NCBI GenBank assembly: GCA_008080615.1
Contig: VIKJ01000095.1
Span: 7,991-13,711 of the forward strand
DNA: 5,721 nt
Reading direction: 5' to 3'
Source: Chitinophagaceae bacterium
GTDB taxonomy: Bacteria; Bacteroidota; Bacteroidia; Chitinophagales; Chitinophagaceae
A program made the translations under genes and the position numbers. Below are positions 1 through 5,721 of the stretch, piece after piece. Numbering within the stretch: position 1 is the stretch's first letter; the number at the start of each line of letters is the position of its first letter. The notes below the pieces were generated by a model, which saw only the letters and a list, made by a program, of their open reading frames with translations, was not told where the DNA came from and did no database searches.

Positions 1-89
1 TATAAAAAATTTAAAAACCCTTAACAGGATAAATGAATAGACAAGTTCAGTATAATTCGCTGAATTTAAGCAATTTTTAATATTAAATT

Positions 90-512
90 TTACTCCAATT
101 TAAAATTTTCATGCAGTTGAGGAATTTCTACCTGGGTAAACTTTTTCTTGAGCAGCTTTTCTGCAAAATCTTGCTGTACATCGTATTCCCCATGTACCAA
201 AAAAAGCGTTTTCACTAAGGCAGGATCTTGGCAGGCTAAAAATTGACATAGATCATCATAGTCTCCATGTGCACTCATGCTGCGCATAATACCAATTTCA
301 GCTTCTACTTTAAAAAACTCACTAAATATTTTTACTTCCTTATCCCCTTTCATCAGCCTGCCACCCAATGAGCGTGGCTCACAATAGCCCACCATTAAAA
401 TGGTGTTTTTGCTATCGCTGATATTGTTCATAATATGGTGCTTCACTCTTCCTGCATCGGCCATACCACTTGCCGAAATAATTACACAAGGTTGAGGTAA
501 TTCATTTAAGCG
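90..512 (-). CDS. MBL-fold/beta-CASP RNA-processing hydrolase, C-terminal part (same broken gene)
   Basis: This frame supplies the end of the beta-CASP domain and the returning MBL strand. Family homology begins before the first ATG (464): codons from 512 read RLNELPQPCVIISASG, then MADAGRVKHH, so ATG 464 is internal. Numbering from that ATG, SAHGD at about 64-68 carries beta-CASP motif B (His66), and FLVHGEYD at about 88-95 carries motif C (His91), which completes the dinuclear metal site in CPSF73-like enzymes. GYCEPRSLGGRL at about 26-37 is also typical. Without this part the N-terminal fragment lacks both C-terminal active-site histidines, so the separate fragments are unlikely to be active. 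The two frames plus the missing linker would give about 465-470 residues, typical for the Bacteroidota members. It ends with TAA at 92-90; only AT-rich sequence without a convincing terminator follows. Confidence 0.9.
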   Translation of the reverse strand, partial: RLNELPQPCVIISASGMADAGRVKHHIMNNISDSKNTILMVGYCEPRSLGGRLMKGDKEVKIFSEFFKVEAEIGIMRSMSAHGDYDDLCQFLACQDPALVKTLFLVHGEYDVQQDFAEKLLKKKFTQVEIPQLHENFKLE

Positions 513-518
513 CCTTCA
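506..518 (-). other. Frame-breaking lesion in the beta-CASP hydrolase gene (apparent deletion of about 49-52 bases)
   Basis: The upstream frame ends KVMEHDEGA-TAA (508-506). The downstream frame opens after TGA at 518-516 and is homologous from RLNELPQP. Family members carry a linker here, of the DPF.F..L.Y....ESK type, about 17 residues long, and it is absent from both frames. The phases require loss of 3n+1 bases, so a simple one-base error does not explain it. Linker length is from memory of the family. Confidence 0.75.
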
Positions 519-1441
519 TCATGCTCCATTACTTTTTGAATCTTTTTATTAAAATAAGAAGGGTAGTTTTTTAATACGGCAGTAGCTTCTCTACTCAAGG
601 GGCTATCTACATAAAAAGGTACTTTGGGCAACCTGTTTTCTAAATCTAATTGATTGAGTGCATACAATAATTCCTGCGTTCTTCCCACACTAAATGCAGG
701 TATAATGAGTTTCCCTTTTTTTTCTATGCAAGTATGATGAATCCATTTTTCTAATGCATCAATGGTTCCAAATACCTCGTTGTGCAACTTGTTACCATAA
801 GTGCTTTCTAAAATAATATAATCGGCTTGATCAAATGTAGCAGGTGCTCTTAAGATAGCATCATTGTATCTGCCCACATCTCCACTAAAACTAATGCGGG
901 TTGTTTTACCATTTTCATGAATACGCAAATGCACAGCTGCGCTTCCTATTATATGCCCTGCATCGGTAAACAACAATTCAATACCATCTTCTAATTTGGT
1001 CCATTCGCCGTAAGGAATTGTTTTAAATAAATTGAGTACTTCGGCAGCGTCTTCTAAATCGTATAATGCCTCGTAAGGTGGTAAGCCTTGTTTGGCCCTG
1101 CGTTTGTTGATGAATTTGGTATCGTCTCTTTGAATTGTTGCAGAATCTTCTAATAAAATTGAACCCAATTCTTTGGTTGCAGGAGTAGCATAAATAATGC
1201 CCCTAAATCCTTCTTTATATAATTTAGGAATCAATCCAGAATGATCTATATGTGCATGTGATAAAACCAGATAATGAATAGAGGCAGGATCAAATCCAAA
1301 CTCCGCATTCAAGGGCATGGTGTCTTTTCCCATTCCCTGAAACAATCCACAATCGAGCAAGATTTTTTTGCCACTATTTAATGTGAGTAGGTGCTTAGAT
1401 CCGGTAACCGTTCTTGCAGCACCATGAAAACTAATATTCAT
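506..1441 (-). CDS. MBL-fold/beta-CASP RNA-processing hydrolase, N-terminal part of a frame-broken gene
   Basis: This is the metallo-beta-lactamase core and most of the beta-CASP insert of a CPSF73/YsxC-unrelated RNase-type hydrolase, a cytoplasmic zinc enzyme family acting on RNA. Zinc-site motifs are all present: SHAHIDHSG (His62, His64, Asp66, His67), AGHIIGSA with His163, and SGDVGR with Asp188. The beta-CASP motif A acid is Glu212 in LESTYG, followed by the family-typical LIIPAFSVGRTQELLYAL at about 245-262 and VDSPLSREAT at about 278-287. The start ATG at 1441 overlaps the DUF4442 stop by 4 bases and is preceded by the purine-rich AAAGAAA. The frame runs into TAA at 508-506 after KVMEHDEGA, well before the C-terminal histidine motifs, which continue in a different frame. 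Read with the next entry, the gene spans 90-1441. Specific RNA target is unknown. Confidence 0.92.
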   Translation of the reverse strand: MNISFHGAARTVTGSKHLLTLNSGKKILLDCGLFQGMGKDTMPLNAEFGFDPASIHYLVLSHAHIDHSGLIPKLYKEGFRGIIYATPATKELGSILLEDSATIQRDDTKFINKRRAKQGLPPYEALYDLEDAAEVLNLFKTIPYGEWTKLEDGIELLFTDAGHIIGSAAVHLRIHENGKTTRISFSGDVGRYNDAILRAPATFDQADYIILESTYGNKLHNEVFGTIDALEKWIHHTCIEKKGKLIIPAFSVGRTQELLYALNQLDLENRLPKVPFYVDSPLSREATAVLKNYPSYFNKKIQKVMEHDEGA

Positions 1442-1926
1442 AATTTCTTTGCTTTAAAACTCCAGGTAATGATAAATGAGGAAACTTTTTCTCCTTGCTC
1501 ATTGGTACCAATAGATGTGCACTGCAAGGTTCTTCCCTCGCCAGTTGCAATACATGCTTCAATAGTATCATCCACTAAAGCTCCATCGGTACATGTAAAT
1601 GAAATAAGCCCAGTTGCTTTCTTAAAAAATGAACCCTCTATGTTTACTACCAACATACTTACTGGTGGATTTCGTTGATAGGTTTGTCCTACAGCAAATA
1701 AACCTGTGCTCATTTCAGCAGCCATTGATTGAACAGCAAAATACATACTCTGAAATGGATTTTGATTGATCCATCCATGCTTTACTTGAACAACCGCTTC
1801 TTGCGCATCTAGTTTACCAATTTTTAATCCAGCAAAAAAAGCTGCAGGCAATTTAACTAGCTTAAAAAAAGTAAACTGAATAGGATTGGTAATTTTTTTT
1901 TGAAAATCAGCAAACTTTGGATTCAT
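1438..1926 (-). CDS. DUF4442 domain protein, hotdog-fold thioesterase-like
   Basis: This 162-residue protein matches the DUF4442 group, which has the single hotdog fold of PaaI/YbgC-like acyl-CoA thioesterases; true substrates are generally uncharacterised. Visible family features are KLPAAFFAGLKI at about 25-36, KHGWINQNPFQSMYFAV at about 49-65 with the conserved Asn-Pro-Phe, MAAEMSTGLFA at about 68-78 forming the central helix of the fold, the hydrophobic strand SMLVVNIEGSFFKKATG at about 90-106, and the closing strand SSFIITWSFKAKK near the C-terminus. There is no signal peptide or membrane segment, so it should be cytoplasmic. The ATG at 1926 lacks a clear Shine-Dalgarno. Its TGA stop overlaps the start of the next gene as ATGA (1441-1438), so the two are probably translationally coupled. 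Domain assignment is good; enzymatic activity is inference. Confidence 0.88.
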   Translation of the reverse strand: MNPKFADFQKKITNPIQFTFFKLVKLPAAFFAGLKIGKLDAQEAVVQVKHGWINQNPFQSMYFAVQSMAAEMSTGLFAVGQTYQRNPPVSMLVVNIEGSFFKKATGLISFTCTDGALVDDTIEACIATGEGRTLQCTSIGTNEQGEKVSSFIITWSFKAKKL

Positions 1927-1946
1927 ATGGGCAATTTGTTGAGTAT

Positions 1947-1970
1947 TAACTATCTCTTTAAAGATAGTTA
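1947..1970 (-). repeat. 9-bp inverted repeat (hairpin) between mlaE and the DUF4442 gene
   Basis: TAACTATCT and AGATAGTTA form a perfect 9-bp stem around a 6-base loop, in the 53-base gap between the mlaE stop (1980) and the DUF4442 start (1926). The stem is AT-rich and no T-run follows it on the transcribed strand, so it is not a standard intrinsic terminator. It could act as a weak attenuator, an mRNA processing or stability element, or an operator, or be chance in AT-rich DNA. Confidence 0.5.
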
Positions 1971-1979
1971 TAAAAACAC

Positions 1980-2717
1980 TTACAACAACAATGCAGCCAA
2001 CAGATAATCTGCTACTAAAATGAGGATACAGCTTACTACCACGGCACTTGTACTTGCACGGCCAATTTCCAATGCACCCCCTTTCACATTGTATCCAAAA
2101 TAAGCAGAAATGCTACTGATGATAAATGCAAAAGTATAGGCCTTGTAGAGGGCAAAATTAATATTGTAAAAATTAAGGTTTTGACGAAGCCCAATATCAA
2201 AAATATCGGTGGCTAAAATTCCAGCCATATTACCAGCAGTTCTACCGCCCCAAATTCCGAGTACTGCAGAAATAACAATTAAGCAAGGAATCACTACCAA
2301 TGCAGCCAATATTTTGGGCATTACTAAGTAACTCTTTGTATTAATACCCATAATTTCCAATGCATCAATTTGCTCGCTGATGCGCATATTACCCAGTTCA
2401 CTGGCAATTTTACTGCCAATAACACCAGCCAATACAATACTCAATACGGTGGGAGACAATTCTAAAATCATACTGTCCCTTACAATTTGCGCAATGGTTG
2501 TTTGAGGCACCAATGGGCTCACCAATTGATACGCAGTTTGTACAGTGGTAACCGCTCCTAAGAATAAAGAAATGATAATAACAATGGGCAATGCCCCTAA
2601 GCCAATTTCAACGCATTGATGCATGAATTCTTTCCAATACATACGCCAATTCTCGGGCTTGGTAAACATACCCTTGAGCATTAATAAATAGGAACCAAAA
2701 TGCGTAAAAAATGACAT
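1980..2717 (-). CDS. mlaE: MlaE/YrbE-family ABC transporter permease
   Basis: This is an integral inner-membrane permease of the type that works with an ATPase (MlaF) and an MCE-domain protein (MlaD) to move phospholipids between the membranes of Gram-negative bacteria. The 245 residues are close to the family norm (E. coli MlaE has 260). After an amphipathic N-terminus with WRMYWKEF at about 24-31, hydrophobic segments lie at about 38-60, 88-104, 131-156, 193-209 and 222-243. The family-diagnostic cytoplasmic motif SELGNMRISEQIDALEIMGI spans about 106-125, and YFGYNVKGGALEIGRASTSA at about 206-225 is the second signature. The ATG at 2717 follows the maeB stop by 23 bases, with the weak A-rich leader AAAAGA. 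Neither an MlaF ATPase nor an MCE protein gene follows; the next gene is a DUF4442 protein. Identity as an MlaE-type permease is firm; lipid transport as its role is inferred from the family. Confidence 0.92.
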   Translation of the reverse strand: MSFFTHFGSYLLMLKGMFTKPENWRMYWKEFMHQCVEIGLGALPIVIIISLFLGAVTTVQTAYQLVSPLVPQTTIAQIVRDSMILELSPTVLSIVLAGVIGSKIASELGNMRISEQIDALEIMGINTKSYLVMPKILAALVVIPCLIVISAVLGIWGGRTAGNMAGILATDIFDIGLRQNLNFYNINFALYKAYTFAFIISSISAYFGYNVKGGALEIGRASTSAVVVSCILILVADYLLAALLL

Positions 2718-2740
2718 GTGTATCTTTTAATAACCGAAAA

Positions 2741-4330
2741 TTAAGCTTTTTTTCTTCGCTTCCACCAGCTGCTTCTTTGAACTTCTTCTCTTGTGTCTGT
2801 TCTACACTTCAATTGTGCGTCTACCACAGCAACCATGGCCATATTGATAATGCTTCTTACCGTACTACCTAATTGTAACACATGTACGGGCTTTTTCATA
2901 CCCAATAATATTGGACCAATCGCGTCTGCACCTCCAATTTCCTTTAATAAATTATAGGTAACATTACCAGCAGTTAAATTAGGAAACATCAATACGTTAA
3001 CGTCTTCGTCTACCAATTCACTAAATGGATAATTGTCTTTTAATATTTCTTTGTTAAATGCCAAACTACCCTGCATTTCTCCATCTACAATTAAAGAAGG
3101 ATTTCTTTGTTTTAATATTTTAGTGGCTTGCGCAACCAATCTTGCTTCGGGTGAATCACTGCTACCAAAATTGCTATAACTCAACATCGCAATGCGTGGA
3201 GTTAAATTAAAGTTGCGCACTTCCTTGGCAACCATCATGGTAATATCGGCCAGCTCTTCGGCAGAAGGACTAAAGTTTACTGTTGTATCTGCTAAAAATA
3301 TAGGACCCTTTTTAGTGAGTAGCAAATACATACCTGCAATTTTCTTTACTCCTTCATCGGTACCTATAATTTGCAAAGCTGGGCGAATGGCTTCTGCATA
3401 ATTTTTAGTAAGACCACTTAACATGGCATCCGCTTCCCCTGTTTCTACCATCATACAACCAAAATGGTTGCGGTCTTTCATGATCTTCATGCTCTCGTAA
3501 TGATTAAATCCTTTACGCTGGCGTTTATTAAAGAATAATTGTCCATAAAACTCCCGCTTAGATTCCATTTCATCGCTACGCGGATCAATCACAGGAATAT
3601 CTGCTAAATCAATATTGTTCTGCTCGGCAATTCGATTGATTTTGATAGGATCACCTAATAAAATAGGATATGCTATACCCTCATCGTAAACAATGCTAGC
3701 CGCTTTGATTATTTTTAAATTATCAGCTTCTGCAAATACCAATCGCTTAGGATCTTTACGGGCTTTGTTACCAATTACCCTAATCAATTGATTATCTAAG
3801 CCCAATCTCTTATTCAATTCTAAAACGTATCCATCCCAATTGGTAATTTGTTTTTGTGCCACGCCACTTTCAATAGCGGCTTTTGCAACTGCTGGCGCAA
3901 TGGTACTTAACAAACGTGGGTCTAATGGTTTAGGAATAATATATTCGGTACCATAACTCATATTGGTTTGATTATAAGCCATATTCACAATATCAGGAAC
4001 AGCAGTTCTGGCCAATTCGGCCAAAGCCCTTACAGCAGCTAGTTTCATGGCTTCATTAATTTGAGTTGCTCTTACGTCTAGTGCGCCACGGAAAATATAA
4101 GGGAAGCCCAATACATTGTTTACCTGATTAGGATAATCAGAACGACCGGTTGCCATGATAAGATCTTTACGCACTTTTACCGCATCCTCATAGGTAATTT
4201 CAGGATCGGGATTGGCCATTGCAAAAACAATGGGGTTTTTGGCCATGCTTTTCACCATTTCGGGTGTTACCACATTGCCTACACTTAAACCCAAAAAGCA
4301 ATCTGCATCTTTCATGGCTTTCTCTAAGGA
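2741..4330 (-). CDS. maeB: NADP-dependent malic enzyme, C-terminal part with phosphotransacetylase-like regulatory domain (maeB continued)
   Basis: This frame carries the remainder of MaeB. Homology starts upstream of the first ATG (4315): codons from 4330 read SLEKAMKDADCFLGLS, which matches the family, so ATG 4315 is internal. Numbering from that ATG, the malic domain continues with ANPDPEI at about 34-40, GRSDYPNQVNNVLGFP at about 57-72, FRGALDVRATQINEAMK at about 75-91 and IIPKPLDPRL at about 126-135. A phosphotransacetylase-like domain follows at about 185-502. In MaeB proteins this domain is a catalytically dead acetyl-CoA-responsive regulator. Here QLGSTVRSII (481-490) replaces the Ser-Arg and Asp that act in true Pta enzymes. 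The protein ends in an unusual basic tail with WWKRRKK. Both parts plus about 16 missing residues would give roughly 780 residues, close to the MaeB length (759 in E. coli). mlaE follows after 23 bases. Confidence 0.94.
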   Translation of the reverse strand, partial: SLEKAMKDADCFLGLSVGNVVTPEMVKSMAKNPIVFAMANPDPEITYEDAVKVRKDLIMATGRSDYPNQVNNVLGFPYIFRGALDVRATQINEAMKLAAVRALAELARTAVPDIVNMAYNQTNMSYGTEYIIPKPLDPRLLSTIAPAVAKAAIESGVAQKQITNWDGYVLELNKRLGLDNQLIRVIGNKARKDPKRLVFAEADNLKIIKAASIVYDEGIAYPILLGDPIKINRIAEQNNIDLADIPVIDPRSDEMESKREFYGQLFFNKRQRKGFNHYESMKIMKDRNHFGCMMVETGEADAMLSGLTKNYAEAIRPALQIIGTDEGVKKIAGMYLLLTKKGPIFLADTTVNFSPSAEELADITMMVAKEVRNFNLTPRIAMLSYSNFGSSDSPEARLVAQATKILKQRNPSLIVDGEMQGSLAFNKEILKDNYPFSELVDEDVNVLMFPNLTAGNVTYNLLKEIGGADAIGPILLGMKKPVHVLQLGSTVRSIINMAMVAVVDAQLKCRTDTREEVQRSSWWKRRKKA

Positions 4331-4343
4331 CCTAAATCTGTTC
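4324..4343 (-). other. Frame-breaking lesion in maeB (apparent deletion of about 49 bases)
   Basis: The upstream frame reads HEGRTDL then Gly-Pro-TAG (4326). The downstream frame is open from 4342 and becomes homologous at SLEKAMKDAD (from 4330). A MaeB homologue recalled from E. coli has about 16 residues between the equivalents of GRTDL and SLEKA. The phases require loss of 3n+1 bases, so about 49 fits. No slippery heptamer is visible. The size is an estimate from remembered homologues, not an alignment. Confidence 0.75.
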
Positions 4344-5037
4344 TACCCTCATGCAACACACCATCTTTATCAAACACAATAAAGTTTTCGTATTTAGCAC
4401 CCAAGGCAACATATAATTGAATACAAGCCATTGCTGCTGCACCAGCTCCATTTATTACAAAGCGTACTTTTTCAATTTTTTTCTTTTGTAAATCCAATGC
4501 GTTCAACATAGCAGCACTACTAATAATGGCTGTGCCATGTTGGTCATCGTGCATCACCGGAATCATCATTTGATCCTTCAACTGTTGCTCTATATAAAAA
4601 CATTCCGGTGCTTTTATATCTTCTAAATTAATACCGCCAAAAGTGGGCTCCAATGATTTTACAATCTGTACAAATTTCTCTGGATCTTTTTCATTGATCT
4701 CAATATCAAACACATCTATGTCTGCGAATATTTTAAACAATACAGCCTTACCCTCCATCACTGGCTTACTTGCTTCTGGTCCTATATCACCCAAACCCAA
4801 CACAGCCGTACCATTGGTGATTACACCCACCAAATTTCCTTTGGCAGTGTACTTAAAAATGTCTTCGGGATTTGCTACAATTTCCTTGCAGGGTTCAGCT
4901 ACACCAGGGCTATACGCCAACGATAAATCACGCTGCGTTTTCGCTTCCTTGGTAGGTATTACTTCTATTTTTCCTGGTCTTCCGCTAGAATGGTATTCTA
5001 ATGCTTGTTCCCTGCGTAAATTCTTTTGTTTAGACAT
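4324..5037 (-). CDS. maeB: NADP-dependent malic enzyme, N-terminal part of a frame-broken maeB
   Basis: This is the first part of a MaeB-type malic enzyme, which oxidatively decarboxylates malate to pyruvate and CO2 in the cytoplasm, usually reducing NADP. Visible motifs: LAYSPGVAEP at about 40-49 with the catalytic Tyr42; the SKPVMEGKAVLFK stretch at about 90-102, carrying the lysines of the active site; INLEDI at about 136-141 and HDDQHGTAI at about 163-171, which supply the acidic metal ligands; and the dinucleotide-binding NGAGAAAMA turn at about 196-204. The ATG at 5037 is well placed, 3 bases after the amidohydrolase stop; its leader is A-rich without a clear Shine-Dalgarno. The frame ends after HEGRTDL with the non-homologous residues Gly-Pro and TAG at 4326-4324, in the middle of the NAD-binding domain. 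The rest of the enzyme continues in another frame from about 4330, so this should be read with the next entry as one gene spanning 2741-5037. NADP rather than NAD preference is inferred from the MaeB architecture only. Confidence 0.95.
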   Translation of the reverse strand: MSKQKNLRREQALEYHSSGRPGKIEVIPTKEAKTQRDLSLAYSPGVAEPCKEIVANPEDIFKYTAKGNLVGVITNGTAVLGLGDIGPEASKPVMEGKAVLFKIFADIDVFDIEINEKDPEKFVQIVKSLEPTFGGINLEDIKAPECFYIEQQLKDQMMIPVMHDDQHGTAIISSAAMLNALDLQKKKIEKVRFVINGAGAAAMACIQLYVALGAKYENFIVFDKDGVLHEGRTDLGP

Positions 5038-5040
5038 AAA

Positions 5041-5721
5041 TTATTTTTTTTCACTCAACAAATTCACTCCTAAAAATGCCATCATACCTATACCCGTTTC
5101 AATGGCATTTTCATCAATATCAAATTTGGGTGTATGTACCTGGTGAATAATTCCTTTTGATTCATTGCGAACGCCCAGTCTATAAAAACAACCGGGAATC
5201 ACTTGGGTGTAATAACCAAAATCTTCTGCACCCATTCTTATTTCAGTTTCTTCTACCTGCTCCTTGCCCATGAATTCATCAGCTAGTTTCCAAGCGGCAT
5301 CTGTAAATGCAGGATCATTATCTACTGTAGGATAACCAATATCAATATGTAAATCAATTTCGGCACCCATACTTTCTACCAAACCAATGGCTTGATTGCG
5401 AATTAGCTCATGTGCTTTATAACGCCAATCTTCATCCATTGCCCTAAATGTGCCCATTAATTTTACTTCACTCGGAATTACATTCGTTGTATTACCACCT
5501 TGAATAGAACAAATGGACAATACAGATGGAGACAATGGATTCTTATTTCTCGAAACAATTTGTTGCAAACTCACAATTAGTTGTGAAGCAATCAATACTG
5601 TATCTGCTGTAAGATGAGGGGCTGCTGCATGGCCGCCCTTGCTATTGATGGTAATGTATATTTCATCGGCACTAGCCATCACTCGTCCTTTTCTAAAACT
5701 AAGTTTTCCTACTGCCAATCC
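5041..5721 (-). CDS. M20D-family amidohydrolase / metallopeptidase, C-terminal part (5' end outside window)
   Basis: Members of this family are cytoplasmic metal-dependent amidohydrolases that cleave N-acyl amino acids or related amides; the exact substrate cannot be read here. The visible 226 codons begin inside the protein. The inserted dimerisation (lid) domain is recognisable from ASADEIYITINSKGGHAAAPH (His30 of the visible part in GGHAA) through GGNTTNVIPSEVKLMGTFR at about 74-92. The catalytic domain then resumes with the MGAEDFGYY segment at about 162-170 and HTPKFDIDE at about 195-203, where His195 is the expected metal ligand. The remaining metal ligands would lie upstream of the window. 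Family members are usually about 390-400 residues, so roughly 165-170 N-terminal residues are missing. The TTG at 5718 is an internal Leu codon, not a start. The TAA stop lies 3 bases before the malic enzyme start, suggesting cotranscription. Family assignment is strong; substrate is unknown. Confidence 0.92.
   Translation of the reverse strand, partial: GLAVGKLSFRKGRVMASADEIYITINSKGGHAAAPHLTADTVLIASQLIVSLQQIVSRNKNPLSPSVLSICSIQGGNTTNVIPSEVKLMGTFRAMDEDWRYKAHELIRNQAIGLVESMGAEIDLHIDIGYPTVDNDPAFTDAAWKLADEFMGKEQVEETEIRMGAEDFGYYTQVIPGCFYRLGVRNESKGIIHQVHTPKFDIDENAIETGIGMMAFLGVNLLSEKK

Noticed and set aside
1..89. Possible intrinsic terminator after the beta-CASP gene (AATTC/GAATT at 54-66; a 3-4 bp stem before TTTTT near 16-30)
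   Set aside because: Stems are only 3-5 bp and mostly AT; neither makes a credible GC stem directly followed by a T-run.
506..518. Programmed -1 ribosomal frameshift joining the two beta-CASP hydrolase frames
   Set aside because: No X-XXY-YYZ slippery heptamer is present, and joining the frames would still leave a conserved linker of about 17 residues missing. The same reasoning applies at 4324-4343.
1391..1678. Plus-strand open frame of 95 codons
   Set aside because: It is antisense to the DUF4442 and beta-CASP genes and has no recognisable features.
2727..2744. TTAAT/ATTAA inverted repeat across the maeB stop
   Set aside because: A 5-bp all-AT stem with an 8-base loop is expected by chance in this AT-rich sequence.
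3192..3401. Plus-strand open frame of 69 codons
   Set aside because: It is antisense to the phosphotransacetylase-like domain of maeB; a shadow frame.
4643..5146. Plus-strand open frame of 167 codons
   Set aside because: It lies antisense to the strongly conserved N-terminal malic enzyme and amidohydrolase coding sequence, and its translation has no recognisable domain.
5716..5718. TTG as a start codon for the amidohydrolase
   Set aside because: Homology shows the protein is already mid-domain here; the true start lies beyond the right edge of the window.

Overview
The window is AT-rich and every gene I can support lies on the minus strand, so transcription runs from the right edge (5721) to the left edge (1). 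The proteins look like those of a Bacteroidota bacterium, probably Chitinophagia. Pointers are the style of the MaeB, MlaE and DUF4442 sequences, the purine/A-rich but poorly Shine-Dalgarno-like leaders, and the tight spacing. The phylum is inferred from recognition, not from a search.

Layout in the direction of transcription: (1) the C-terminal 226 codons of an M20D-type amidohydrolase/peptidase, cut by the window edge (5041-5721); (2) 3 bases later, a MaeB-type malic enzyme with a C-terminal phosphotransacetylase-like domain (5037 down to 2741), broken near 4324-4343; (3) 23 bases later, an MlaE-family ABC transporter permease (2717-1980); (4) a 53-base gap holding a 9-bp hairpin; (5) a DUF4442 hotdog-fold (thioesterase-like) protein (1926-1438); (6) overlapping it by ATGA, a metallo-beta-lactamase/beta-CASP RNA-processing-type hydrolase (1441 down to 90), broken near 506-518. 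The last 89 bases (1-89) are AT-rich, and I see no gene, RNA or convincing terminator there.

The genes look like ordinary housekeeping functions packed as one or two operons: amide hydrolysis, malate to pyruvate with NADPH production, lipid transport at the envelope, an acyl-CoA thioesterase-like protein, and an RNA nuclease. No mobile element, CRISPR array, RNA gene or defence system is visible.

The most unusual feature is a pair of matching lesions. Both the malic enzyme and the beta-CASP hydrolase are interrupted inside conserved domains. In both, the frames on either side match one family, but a conserved linker of roughly 16-18 residues appears to be missing and the frame changes in the same direction. 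Both upstream frames end in the same phase at GGYSCTTAR (Gly, Ala or Pro, stop). A shared cause, most simply an assembly or sequence-processing error that dropped about 50 bases twice, fits better than two unrelated mutations. Real gene decay cannot be excluded from the sequence alone.
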